From DAIDKA01 sp035487155 (GTDB taxonomy: Bacteria > Pseudomonadota > Gammaproteobacteria > Steroidobacterales > Steroidobacteraceae): a DNA stretch of 64,000 nt. The translations under genes were made by a program, and so were the position numbers. Location of the stretch: positions 1-64,000 of the forward strand of contig DATHMK010000005.1 of the NCBI GenBank assembly GCA_035487155.1, given 5' to 3'. Shown one piece after another: positions 8,463 through 16,689 of the stretch (positions within the stretch are counted from its first letter, which is position 1; each line of letters begins with the position of its first letter). A model generated the notes under the pieces. It did not search any database. It was not told the origin of the DNA and was given only the letters and a program-made list of their open reading frames with translations.

Positions 8463-9515
8463 GTGAGTGATTCGGGGTTTGTCGGCTGGTTTGCCGAGCT
8501 GGGTCTGGCTGATCGACCGCAAGTCGGCGGCAAGGGCGGCAGTCTTGGGGAACTGCAACGGGCCGGAATCGCCGTGCCGCCGGGATTTGTCATCAAGACC
8601 GCGGCCTTCGAGCAGTTTCTGGCCGCCCTGGAGCGTGAGGCACCCTTGCGCGCGCGCGTCGCCGCTGTCGACCCGGATGACCTGGCCGCCGTCACCGAAC
8701 TGTCGCAGCAGTTGCGCGCCAGAGTCCACGGCACAGCCTTGCCAGCGCCGCTCAGCGCGGCCATCGCACGCGCCTACGGGCAGCTCAATGCCCGGCAGCA
8801 GGCCGCCGTCGCGGTGCGCTCCTCGGCTACCACCGAGGACGCCGCGGATGCCAGTTTCGCGGGCCTGCAGGACACCTATCTGTGGGTGCAGAGCCTCGAG
8901 CAAACCCTGGACAGGGTTCGCAGCTGCTGGGGCAGCCTGTATTCGGTTGAATCCATGACCTACCGGCGCCGTCACGGCTTTGCCGAGACCGATGTCGCCA
9001 TGGCCGTGGTGGTGCAGACCATGGTGGACGCCAGAACCGCCGGGGTCATGTTCACGCGCAGCCCGCTCACCGGGGACCGTTCCGTCATGGCCATCGAGGG
9101 TTCCTGGGGCCTGGGTTCGGCGGTGGTGGGCGGGGATGTGACGCCGGATCGCTGGGTGATCGGCAAGATCACCGGGGAGATCTCGGTACGGGAGATCTCG
9201 GACAAGCAGATCTGTCACGCGCCGCGCAGCGGGGGCGGTATTGAGAGCGTGGCGGTGCCGCAGGCGCGCCGGCAGGCCGCGTGCATGAGCGATGAGGAGC
9301 TGCAGGCGCTGCGGATGATCGGCCGCAAGGTGGAGCGGCACTATGGCCGGCCGCAGGACATAGAGTGGGCGGTCGACCGGCACAGTGGGGCGATCCTGCT
9401 GCTGCAAAGCCGGCCGGAAACGGTCTGGTCAGCGAAGGAGGCCGTGCCGGTGGACCGCGCGGTCGCCGATCCTTCCTTGCACGTGTTGAAGATATTCGGG
9501 GGCGGAAATCGATGA
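8463..9515 (+). CDS. PEP/pyruvate-binding ATP-grasp subunit, like phenylphosphate synthase PpsB
   Basis: This 350-residue protein starts at GTG 8463, 15 bp after the large subunit, and corresponds to the N-terminal domain of PEP synthase. It shows GGKGGSLGEL near residue 20, VRSSATTEDAADASFAGLQ near 120, AGVMFTRSPLTG near 195, EGSWGLGSAVVGG and the closing DIEWAVD...LLLQSRPET. These are the nucleotide-binding and phosphate-transfer elements that charge the histidine on the partner subunit. The stop overlaps the start of the biotin carrier gene (ATGA), which places phosphorylation and carboxylation genes in one transcript. Pyruvate-water dikinase activity is the main alternative, but a split enzyme with this large subunit argues against it. 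Confidence 0.82.
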   Translation: MSDSGFVGWFAELGLADRPQVGGKGGSLGELQRAGIAVPPGFVIKTAAFEQFLAALEREAPLRARVAAVDPDDLAAVTELSQQLRARVHGTALPAPLSAAIARAYGQLNARQQAAVAVRSSATTEDAADASFAGLQDTYLWVQSLEQTLDRVRSCWGSLYSVESMTYRRRHGFAETDVAMAVVVQTMVDARTAGVMFTRSPLTGDRSVMAIEGSWGLGSAVVGGDVTPDRWVIGKITGEISVREISDKQICHAPRSGGGIESVAVPQARRQAACMSDEELQALRMIGRKVERHYGRPQDIEWAVDRHSGAILLLQSRPETVWSAKEAVPVDRAVADPSLHVLKIFGGGNR

Positions 9516-9970
9516 GTCTGACGGCTGCGGAAGTTGCGGAAATCATGCGGCTGGTGGAGCAATCCGGTTTCGATGAACTGAATCTGGAGATCGACGGCAC
9601 CAAGATCAGCCTGCGACGCGGCTCGGCGGCGCCCGCAAGCCCCGCACCGCCCTTGCCGGTGGCACCGGCCAGGTCGCCACCCGCCCAAGTGGCGCTCCCC
9701 GCCACCCAGGCCGCGGCAGATCCTGATGTTCAGGATCTGCCAGCGCCCCTGCTGGGCACCTTCTACCGTGCTCCCAAGCCGGGGGCGGCGTCCTTCGTAG
9801 AAGTGGGCGCGCCGGTGAGCGACGACACCATCATCGGCATCATCGAAGTCATGAAGCTCATGAATACCGTGCGCGCCGGCGTACGCGGCACGGTCACCGA
9901 AATCATCGCCGCGGACGGCGCGCTGGTCGAGTTCGGTGAGACGCTGATGCGCGTTCGCAAGTCAGGCTGA
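9512..9970 (+). CDS. Biotin carboxyl carrier protein
   Basis: This protein is 152 residues from the ATG that overlaps the previous stop. It has an AccB-like N-terminal helix pair (AAEVAEIMRLVEQSGFDELNLEIDG), a Pro/Ala-rich hinge at about 38-75, and a biotinyl domain with the biotin-accepting K115 in EVMKLMN. Biotin bound there carries CO2 from the carboxylase to the carboxyltransferase. The N-terminal part matches the acetyl-CoA carboxylase carrier, but the carboxyltransferase two genes downstream is of the pyruvate-carboxylase type, so the complex is probably not acetyl-CoA carboxylase. Confidence 0.93.
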   Translation: MSLTAAEVAEIMRLVEQSGFDELNLEIDGTKISLRRGSAAPASPAPPLPVAPARSPPAQVALPATQAAADPDVQDLPAPLLGTFYRAPKPGAASFVEVGAPVSDDTIIGIIEVMKLMNTVRAGVRGTVTEIIAADGALVEFGETLMRVRKSG

Positions 9971-9979
9971 AGCACCGCC

Positions 9980-11323
9980 GTGCGCCGCATCCTGATCGCC
10001 AATCGCGGAGAAATTGCCGTGCGGATCATCCGCACCTGCCGCGACCTGGGCATCCAAACGGTGCTGGCTGCCTCGGCCGCGGATCTGGACAGCGTGCCGG
10101 CGCAGCTTGCAGACCGCACGGTGTGCATCGGCCCCGGGCGCCCGGCCGACAGCTACCTGAAGGTGCAGACCATCGTGCATGCCGCACGCGCGACCCATTC
10201 GGATGCCATTCATCCCGGCTATGGATTTCTCTCGGAACGCGCGGCGCTGGCGCGGCTGTGCGAATCCTCGGGCGTCGTGTTCATAGGCCCCACTGCGGCG
10301 CAGATCGAGGCGGTCGGCGACAAGCTGCGGGCCCGCTCCGCAGCCATGGCGGCCCAGGTTCCGGTGGTTCCCGGCGGCCCGGTCAGCTCGGTGGCGGAGG
10401 CGCTGGCGCTCGCCGGCAGCATCGGTGTGCCGCTTTTGGTCAAGGCGGTGGGCGGCGGCGGCGGGCGCGGCATGAAGCGGGTCGATGTGCTGGCCGAACT
10501 GCCCGCGACGCTGGAACTGGCCGCCGCTGAGGCCGGTGCCGCATTCGGCGATGCCCGGGTATACCTGGAGCGCTACGTCACCAGCGGCCGGCATGTGGAA
10601 GTACAGGTCCTGGGTGATGGGCAGGGAGGCGTCATTCATCTGGGCGAACGTGATTGCTCGGCGCAGCGGCGCTACCAGAAGCTGGTGGAGGAAACCCCGG
10701 CTCCGGCACTGCCGCAGAAACTGCGTGCGGCGCTGCATGCGGCAGCGGTGCGCTTCGCCCAGCGTCTGGCCTATCGCGGCGCCGGAACGGTGGAGTTTCT
10801 GGTCGATACGGAGCGCGACAGCTTTTACTTTCTGGAGATGAACGCCCGCATCCAGGTGGAACACCCGGTGACCGAAGCGGTGACCGGGGTGGACCTGGTG
10901 GCCGAGCAGATCGCCATCGCCGATGGTGCCGGCATGCGCCTGACCCAGGCGGACCTGCGCAGCAGCGGCTGCGCCATCGAATGCCGGATCAACGCCGAGG
11001 ATCCCGCCCATGATTTTCGCCCCAGTCCGGGGCAGGTCCTGGAGGCGGCTTGGCCACAACTGCCCGGGGTCAGGGTGGATACGCATATCACCTCGGGCTC
11101 GCACATCCCGCCGTACTATGATTCGCTGATGGCCAAAATCATTGCCTATGCGCCGGACCGGGCCGCTGCGCTGGCCCGGCTGCGCCAGGGGCTCGCGGTG
11201 ACCCGGGTGAGCGGGGTTCACACCAACCTCGCCTTCCAGGAGCGCCTGCTGGCGAGCGCGGAATTCCAGGCCGGGGGATTTGATACCGGATTCATCACGC
11301 GCCTGCTGGAGCGTCCCGCATGA
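9980..11323 (+). CDS. Biotin carboxylase subunit
   Basis: This 447-residue protein has the length and features of the biotin carboxylase family: IANRGEIAVRIIRTC at the N-terminus, HPGYGFLSE, the glycine-rich ATP loop GGGGGRGMK, HLGERDCSAQRRYQKLVEE, and the metal- and biotin-binding EMNARIQVEHPVTEAVTG. It uses ATP and bicarbonate to carboxylate the biotin on the carrier protein. The start is GTG 9980 after a 9-bp gap, and the stop overlaps the carboxyltransferase ATG. A second copy of accC elsewhere would be expected for fatty-acid synthesis; this one is linked to a dedicated substrate. Confidence 0.93.
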   Translation: MRRILIANRGEIAVRIIRTCRDLGIQTVLAASAADLDSVPAQLADRTVCIGPGRPADSYLKVQTIVHAARATHSDAIHPGYGFLSERAALARLCESSGVVFIGPTAAQIEAVGDKLRARSAAMAAQVPVVPGGPVSSVAEALALAGSIGVPLLVKAVGGGGGRGMKRVDVLAELPATLELAAAEAGAAFGDARVYLERYVTSGRHVEVQVLGDGQGGVIHLGERDCSAQRRYQKLVEETPAPALPQKLRAALHAAAVRFAQRLAYRGAGTVEFLVDTERDSFYFLEMNARIQVEHPVTEAVTGVDLVAEQIAIADGAGMRLTQADLRSSGCAIECRINAEDPAHDFRPSPGQVLEAAWPQLPGVRVDTHITSGSHIPPYYDSLMAKIIAYAPDRAAALARLRQGLAVTRVSGVHTNLAFQERLLASAEFQAGGFDTGFITRLLERPA

Positions 11324-12789
11324 GCGAACTTAAGCTGGTTGAGACCTCACTGCGCGATGGCAATCAGTCGCTGTGGGCGGCGCTGGGCGTGGATACCGCC
11401 AATACCCTGACCATTGCTCCGGTGATGGATCGCGTGGGCTACAAGGCCATCGATTTCACGACCTCCACGCACATGGGCGTGGCGGTGCGTTTCAAGAAGG
11501 AGGATCCCTGGGAGCGTATCCGGCTGATGGCCGCTGCGACACCGAATACGCCGTTGCAGTTCATGTCCACGGGATTCCGCTTCATCTCCTGGGAGACCGC
11601 CCATCCGCAGTTCATGGCGCTGGTGTTCGAGGTGCTGGCGCGCAACGGTATCCGACGCTTCTGCCTCGCCGATCCGATGAACGATGCGGACTCGAACGTC
11701 GCCTGTGCGCGACTGGTGAAGCAGGGCGGGGGCGAGTACGTGATCGCGGCCCTGGTTTTTACCCTGAGCCCGGTCCACGACGACGCCCATTACGCGGCCG
11801 CGGCCCGCAAGCTTGCAGCCTGTGCCGACATCGATGCCATCTATATCAAGGATCCCGGTGGCCTGCTGTCGCCCAAGCGCGCGCAGACCCTGATTCCGGC
11901 GGTGAAGGCGCAGATCGGCAACAAGCCATTGGAGCTTCACGCCCATTGCACCATCGGGCTCGCCGAACACACCTATATGGACGCGCCGGACTACGGGGTG
12001 AGCGTACTGCAGTGCGCGTCCGGGGCGGCCGCGGATGGCACCTCGAATCCTCCGGCGGAGCGCATCGTGGCGAACCTGCGGGCGCTGGGTCACACCGTGA
12101 ACGTGGATGATGAAGCCTTGCAGGCAGTCGGTCGCTATTTCACCCGGCTGGCCGCGGCGGAGGGGCTGCCGGTGGGACGGCCGCAGGGATTTGATGCGGC
12201 GTATCTGCAGCATCAGCTGCCCGGCGGCATGGTCGGCACCATGCGTCGGCAGCTGGCCGAAAGCCGCCTGTCGCACCTGGAACAGGCGGTGATCGAGGAG
12301 ATCGGGCGGGTGCGCGAGGAACTCGGCTGGCCCATCGTCATGACGCCCTTTGCGCAGATTGTCATGATGCAGGCGGTGATGAACGTCACCACCAAGGAGC
12401 GCTACAAGGTGATACCGGATGAGGCGATCCGCTATGCCATCGGCCGCTTCGGCCGGCCGAATGTGCCGATCAGCGGCATGGTGATGGATCGCATCGACGC
12501 TCTGGCGCGCACCCGCGAGCTGCGCGCAGAACCCGGCATGCCCGCCATTGGCGAGCTGCGCCTGCGTCTGGGTGCCGATCTGTCCGATGAGGAATTCCTG
12601 TTGCGTGCCACCATGCCTGCGGGCCAGGTCGACGCAATGCTGGCGGCCGGGCCCGCGCCGCGCCACTACAATCCGGAACTGAAACCGGTCCTGGCGCTGC
12701 TGCGGCAACTGTCCACGCGCACGGATGTCGCGGAACTGGATGTCACCAAGCCCGGATTCAAACTGGAACTGCGCCGACATGCGCGCTGA
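11320..12789 (+). CDS. Biotin-dependent carboxyltransferase, pyruvate carboxylase/OadA type
   Basis: This 489-residue protein has the TIM-barrel carboxyltransferase fold of pyruvate carboxylase subunit B and oxaloacetate decarboxylase alpha. Key elements are TSLRDGNQSLWA at 8-19 (metal-binding Asp), K177 in IKDPGGLL (the lysine carbamylated in this family) and the metal histidines H207 and H209 in HAHCT. The C-terminal conserved region (PGGMVGTMRRQL onward) is also present. It lacks a fused biotinyl domain, consistent with the separate carrier. Family members carboxylate 2-oxo acids or related enolisable compounds. The link to a phenylphosphate-synthase-like pair is unusual and leaves the acceptor open. 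Confidence 0.88.
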   Translation: MSELKLVETSLRDGNQSLWAALGVDTANTLTIAPVMDRVGYKAIDFTTSTHMGVAVRFKKEDPWERIRLMAAATPNTPLQFMSTGFRFISWETAHPQFMALVFEVLARNGIRRFCLADPMNDADSNVACARLVKQGGGEYVIAALVFTLSPVHDDAHYAAAARKLAACADIDAIYIKDPGGLLSPKRAQTLIPAVKAQIGNKPLELHAHCTIGLAEHTYMDAPDYGVSVLQCASGAAADGTSNPPAERIVANLRALGHTVNVDDEALQAVGRYFTRLAAAEGLPVGRPQGFDAAYLQHQLPGGMVGTMRRQLAESRLSHLEQAVIEEIGRVREELGWPIVMTPFAQIVMMQAVMNVTTKERYKVIPDEAIRYAIGRFGRPNVPISGMVMDRIDALARTRELRAEPGMPAIGELRLRLGADLSDEEFLLRATMPAGQVDAMLAAGPAPRHYNPELKPVLALLRQLSTRTDVAELDVTKPGFKLELRRHAR

Positions 12790-13621
12790 GGTGATGCCCG
12801 CCATCAAGGGCTTCATGTTCGATCTGGATGGCACGCTGTTGCTCAGCGACCGCTCCCTGGGCGGATACGAGGTTCTGCCCGGTGCGGTTGAAGTGCTGGC
12901 CGCTCTGGCCGCGAGATCCATTCCCTACGTGGTGCTCACCAACGGCAGTGCCTATCCGCCACCGGAGCAGGCCAAGCGCCTGCGCGATCTGGGACTTGCC
13001 GTCGCGGATGACCGGATGTTCACCCCTTCAAGCGTCGCGGCCGATGTGATGGTGCGCCATGGCATCCGGCGCGTCCTGGTGCTGGGCAGCCGCGGTGTGG
13101 GCTATGCGCTGAGCCAATCAGGCATGCAGACGGTGTTCACCGGTGAGCCCGGGGCCAGTGAGGTCGATGCGGTGTTCGTCGGCTGGCATCCCGAGTGCCA
13201 CATGAAGGACATCGAAGCGGCCTGTCAGGCCATCTGGGGCGGCGCGAAACTGTATGTGGCCTCCGATGTGCCCTTTTTCGCCACCCGGCACGGCCGCAGC
13301 ATGGGCTATTCCTATGCCATCGTGGGCGCCATCAGGCGCATGACCAAGGCGCGCATGATCCTCACCGGCAAGCCCTCACTGCATGCGTTGCGCTTCATCG
13401 CCCGCAAGCTTGGCATAGCGGTGCGCGAGGTCGGCGTGGTGGGGGATGATCCGGCGGTGGAGATCATCATGGCGCGGCGCGGAGGCGCCACGGCCTTCGG
13501 TGTCACGACCGGCGTGATGAAGCAGGCGGACTGGGAGCGTGAGACCGGCAAGCGCCGGCCCCACTTTGTGATCCATGACCTGCGCGAGCTGCTGCGCAAT
13601 GGCGCCATCCGGCAAGACTGA
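12779..13621 (+). CDS. HAD-superfamily phosphatase, NagD-like
   Basis: This 280-residue protein (ATG 12779, overlapping the carboxyltransferase by 11 bp) has HAD motif 1 FDLDGTLL near residue 14, motif 2 VLTNGS near 62, a lysine in LTGKPSLHAL (motif 3) and motif 4 VGDDPAVEI. The cap between motifs 2 and 3 fits class IIA (NagD, phosphoglycolate or 4-nitrophenyl phosphatase). In this operon it may remove phosphate from a phosphorylated intermediate or a by-product. Phenylphosphate carboxylase also includes a HAD-type subunit, which makes the grouping suggestive, although that subunit belongs to a different HAD class. Confidence 0.85.
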   Translation: MRAEVMPAIKGFMFDLDGTLLLSDRSLGGYEVLPGAVEVLAALAARSIPYVVLTNGSAYPPPEQAKRLRDLGLAVADDRMFTPSSVAADVMVRHGIRRVLVLGSRGVGYALSQSGMQTVFTGEPGASEVDAVFVGWHPECHMKDIEAACQAIWGGAKLYVASDVPFFATRHGRSMGYSYAIVGAIRRMTKARMILTGKPSLHALRFIARKLGIAVREVGVVGDDPAVEIIMARRGGATAFGVTTGVMKQADWERETGKRRPHFVIHDLRELLRNGAIRQD

Positions 13622-13633
13622 GCGGTGCGTGCC

Positions 13634-14482
13634 TTACCAGGGTTCCGTCATTCCGTCGTAGCGCAGGAACCGCCCGGAATCGGCGAGGGTCAGCTTGCCG
13701 ATGGTTTGGATCATGTTCTGGACGGTGAATGAGGTCTTGAGCATGCCCTGGTACTTGCCCTCCAGGTACGCCTGATGCTCGGTGAGGGTCGGCCCGGGAT
13801 TGAACATCACGACCGTCACGCCATCTTTTTTGGTTGAGGCCGCGACAATCTGCATTTCCCGGTTCAATGCCGCCTTGCTCATGCGGTAGAACATCGCCCC
13901 CGGGCGCGGTACTGCCTCACCGGTCAGCGTGCCGTTGCTGGAGCTGACGGCGATGATCTTCTTCTGGGTGCTGGCGAGTACATTCTTGTAGAAGGTTTCG
14001 GAGACGATCAGCGGGCCCTTGATGTTGACCGCCATCATGGTGTCCAGCAGCGAATACTTGAGGTTGCCGAAGCCCTCAACGCTCCAGTCCCCCGGGCAGC
14101 CCTCATCATCACCGGCGCACTTGGCGCGATCGTTGTAAACGCCTGCGTTGTTGATCAGTACATCTACCGGCACGCCTGCGAGTTTCGCGGCCAGGGCGCG
14201 CGCCTGATCCAGGTCGGTGACATCCAGGCTTTCAATGCGCACCTTGGGATACCTTGCCGCCAGGTCGGTCAGCGACTTGGGCGGCATGGCGCGCCGATGT
14301 GTCGCGATGACCGTCCAGCCTTTTTCAGCGTACTGCTTTGCGAACTCCAGTCCGATACCGGAATTGGCGCCGGTGATCATGACGGTGTCGGCGGCGGCGC
14401 TCAGGGGACACAGGGCCGAGGAGCCCACCAGCAGCAGCACGAGCAGGCGCGGGCCAAGATATCGAAGGTGCGAGGTGAGCAT
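13634..14482 (-). CDS. Short-chain dehydrogenase/reductase with signal peptide (paralogue)
   Basis: This 282-residue protein has an N-terminal hydrophobic signal of about 31 residues ending LSAAA-DT, followed directly by the NAD(P)-binding ITGANSGIGLEFAK, then LINNAGVY, VSSSNGTL and the catalytic YRMSK. It is a clear paralogue of the exported SDR at 103-927, sharing IATHRR, YPKVRIE, the LTL-DSGRF tail and a closing PW. It is translationally coupled to the upstream NTF2-like gene (TAATG overlap at 14480-14484). An NAD(P)-dependent enzyme with an export signal is unexpected. The cofactor may travel through Tat, or the signal may be an uncleaved membrane anchor. Confidence 0.85.
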   Translation of the reverse strand: MLTSHLRYLGPRLLVLLLVGSSALCPLSAAADTVMITGANSGIGLEFAKQYAEKGWTVIATHRRAMPPKSLTDLAARYPKVRIESLDVTDLDQARALAAKLAGVPVDVLINNAGVYNDRAKCAGDDEGCPGDWSVEGFGNLKYSLLDTMMAVNIKGPLIVSETFYKNVLASTQKKIIAVSSSNGTLTGEAVPRPGAMFYRMSKAALNREMQIVAASTKKDGVTVVMFNPGPTLTEHQAYLEGKYQGMLKTSFTVQNMIQTIGKLTLADSGRFLRYDGMTEPW

Positions 14483-15090
14483 TAGCGCAACACCCAGAAA
14501 TCCGGCCCCAGGCGTGCTTCCAGTTTGCTCAGCTGCTCGCGATGTATCTCGCGCACCCGCGCCGGCGTGATGGCATCACCGCGGTCCACTTCCTCGATGC
14601 GCAGGCTGGTCTTGTCCTCGTACAGATGCTCGCCGGCCAGGCGGGCCCGGGAGTCGTATGGCCAGATGAAGGCCTGGCGGCTGGCGACGTGGTACAGCCG
14701 GTCGGTGCGTTCGACCGCATAGCCAAGCTGTTTGAGAATCGCGCCCTCTGCCAGCTGGTGAAAGGTGATTTCATCGCAGATGCCCCAATCGGCCACGGCC
14801 AGACGGTCATCGGAGTGCCACAGCACTGCCTCGCCGACGCTATTGTAAAACGCCAGGACGGCGGCCTTGCCTTCGATGACGCCGGGATTTGCGCCCCAGG
14901 TCACCCGGTAAACCGGATGCTCCACTTCCATGTCGGGGGCCAGGATCTTCTGATATTCCCCGGCGCCTTCCAGGTGCACATGCCGCCAGAAATTAAGGAG
15001 AATGGCCCGGTGCCGGGGGTTGGTGGTCTTTTCCAGCAGTTTTTCGGTCGGGTGCATGCATTCATACACCTGCTTTTCGAAGCGGTTCAT
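14482..15090 (-). CDS. NTF2/SnoaL-like protein
   Basis: This protein is 202 residues from ATG 15090, which has a GGGGGGA ribosome-binding site; the frame stays open further upstream but lies antisense to the neighbouring SDR gene. The central part (FYNSVGEAVLWHSDDRLAVADWGICDEITFHQLA) fits the cone-shaped NTF2 fold of polyketide cyclases, dehydratases, isomerases and lyases. No catalytic residues can be assigned with confidence. It is the first of five NTF2-like genes in the window and is coupled to an exported SDR. Function unknown. Confidence 0.65.
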   Translation of the reverse strand: MNRFEKQVYECMHPTEKLLEKTTNPRHRAILLNFWRHVHLEGAGEYQKILAPDMEVEHPVYRVTWGANPGVIEGKAAVLAFYNSVGEAVLWHSDDRLAVADWGICDEITFHQLAEGAILKQLGYAVERTDRLYHVASRQAFIWPYDSRARLAGEHLYEDKTSLRIEEVDRGDAITPARVREIHREQLSKLEARLGPDFWVLR

Positions 15091-15160
15091 GGCGATTCCC
15101 CCCGATGGCCGTGCGTTCTGCCAGCATATCCGGGTATACAGGGGAATTGGAGGAGGAAAT

Positions 15161-15898
15161 GTGGCAACGACTTTTGATCTCTCGGGCAAATCCATCCTGA
15201 TCACCGGCGCCGGACGGGGACTGGGCCGGGCGCTGGCCCTGGGCGCGGTACAGGCCGGTGCCCGCGTGACTGCCTTTGACATCGATGCGCCGGCGCTGGA
15301 GGAGCTGCGCCAGAGCGCGCAATCGATCGCCACACACGTGGTGGATGTGGTCGACCGCAAGGCGTTCATGGCGGCCGCCGAGCGCATCGGCCGGATCGAT
15401 GCCGTGGTCAACAACGCCATGCTGATCCGCTACGACCCCATCGAAGCGGTTGATGATGCGATCCTCGACCGGATGCTGGCCATCGGCATCAAGGGGGCGG
15501 TCTGGGGAGTTCAGGCCCTGTTGCGGCACATGGATCCACAGCTGGGCGGCGTCATCCTCAACCTGGCCTCGCCGGTCGCCGAGCGCGGCTTTCCCAGAAC
15601 CGCGATCTACAGCATGGTCAAGGGCGCGATGGGCACCTTCACGCGCACCCTGGCGGCCGAGCTCGGACCCCGCAAGGTGCGCGTCAATGCCCTGGCGCCC
15701 GGCTCCATTCCGACCCCGGGGGCCGTCGCCATCACACCGCAGGCCGAGTATGAGCGGCGCGCGGTCAGCATTCCGCTGCGCCGTCTGGGGCGGGACGAGG
15801 ACGCCACCAACGCGTCGCTGTTCCTGTTGAGCGATGCCGCCTCCTTCATCAACGGCGACATCCTGCACGTCGATGGTGGAGTCCTGGCCTCCGCATGA
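15161..15898 (+). CDS. Short-chain dehydrogenase/reductase
   Basis: This cytoplasmic SDR is 245 residues from GTG 15161, which sits after a strong ribosome-binding site (ggaggagg). It has TGAGRGLG near residue 16, the NNAM variant of the NNAG motif, the Y-S-M-V-K catalytic tetrad and a C-terminal FINGDILHVDGG. It opens a plus-strand gene series that runs with few gaps to 22941, and its stop overlaps the start of the lactonase-like gene. It probably oxidises or reduces a catabolic alcohol or ketone. The 70-bp gap to the divergent NTF2-like gene should hold both promoters. Confidence 0.88.
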   Translation: MATTFDLSGKSILITGAGRGLGRALALGAVQAGARVTAFDIDAPALEELRQSAQSIATHVVDVVDRKAFMAAAERIGRIDAVVNNAMLIRYDPIEAVDDAILDRMLAIGIKGAVWGVQALLRHMDPQLGGVILNLASPVAERGFPRTAIYSMVKGAMGTFTRTLAAELGPRKVRVNALAPGSIPTPGAVAITPQAEYERRAVSIPLRRLGRDEDATNASLFLLSDAASFINGDILHVDGGVLASA

Positions 15899-16689
15899 GC
15901 AATCGCATCTATGCCGTGCGCTACGGCCATCTGGACCGGCTCAGCGACCTGAACTTCCTGGGCGGCGACGATCATGCGCAGCCCATGCCACTGGACTACT
16001 ACGTATGGGTGATCCGCTCGCAGGAGCGCATCATCGTGGTGGATACCGGATTTGATGCCGCCGCTGCCACCAAGCGCCGGCGCACGCTGCTGCGCCCGGT
16101 GGCCGAGGGGCTCGCCGCCCTGGGCATTGAGCCCGATGCGGTGCGTGACGTCGTGATCACCCACATGCACTACGACCACGCGGGCAATGTGCCGCTGTTT
16201 CCCGCGGCGCGCTTCCACGTTCAGGATGCGGAGCTGGCCTATTGCACGGGCCGCGCCATGACCCATGGCCACCTTGCGGGGCCATTTGATGCCGAAAATG
16301 TCGTCGACATGGTCCGGCGCACCTTCGACGGCCGCGTCGTATTTCACGCCGGTGATGAGGCGCTGTGCCCGGGAGTGACCTTGCATCATCTGCCCGGGCA
16401 CACCCCGGGGCTGCAGGTGGTGCGGGTGCAAACCGATCGCGGCCCGGTGGTTCTGGCTTCCGATGCCATTCACTTCTGGGCCAATCTGGAACACGCGACG
16501 CCGTTTCCGGTGGTGGCCGATGTGGTCGCCTATCTTGAGGCTCTGCGCAAGCTGCGCACCCTGGCCCCCTCCATCGACCACATCATTCCGGGGCACGATC
16601 CGGGGGTGCTTGAGAGGTTTCCAGCCGAAGGCAACCTGCGGGACATCGTGCGCCTGGATCTGGCCCCTGTTGTGCGAGGATCATCATGA
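15895..16689 (+). CDS. MBL-fold hydrolase, N-acyl homoserine lactonase-like
   Basis: This 264-residue protein has the zinc-binding motif THMHYDHAGN (H-x-H-x-D-H) near residue 86, a downstream His in GHTPGLQ, an Asp in ASDAIHFW and a final His in IIPGHDP. This is the arrangement of metallo-beta-lactamase-fold lactonases such as AiiA. It may open a lactone intermediate produced by the neighbouring dehydrogenases, or act on quorum-sensing signals. No luxI or luxR gene is in the window, so a catabolic role is more likely. Both ends overlap neighbouring genes by 4 bp. Confidence 0.85.
   Translation: MSNRIYAVRYGHLDRLSDLNFLGGDDHAQPMPLDYYVWVIRSQERIIVVDTGFDAAAATKRRRTLLRPVAEGLAALGIEPDAVRDVVITHMHYDHAGNVPLFPAARFHVQDAELAYCTGRAMTHGHLAGPFDAENVVDMVRRTFDGRVVFHAGDEALCPGVTLHHLPGHTPGLQVVRVQTDRGPVVLASDAIHFWANLEHATPFPVVADVVAYLEALRKLRTLAPSIDHIIPGHDPGVLERFPAEGNLRDIVRLDLAPVVRGSS

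Noticed and set aside
11347..12921. 524-codon minus-strand reading frame across the carboxyltransferase
   Set aside because: It is antisense to a gene with full catalytic motifs and encodes a His/Arg/Gly/Gln-rich composition typical of shadow frames in GC-rich DNA.
15895..16689. Quorum-quenching locus
   Set aside because: The lactonase-like motif is present, but there is no luxI/luxR gene nearby and the gene is embedded among catabolic enzymes; it is recorded as lactonase-like only.
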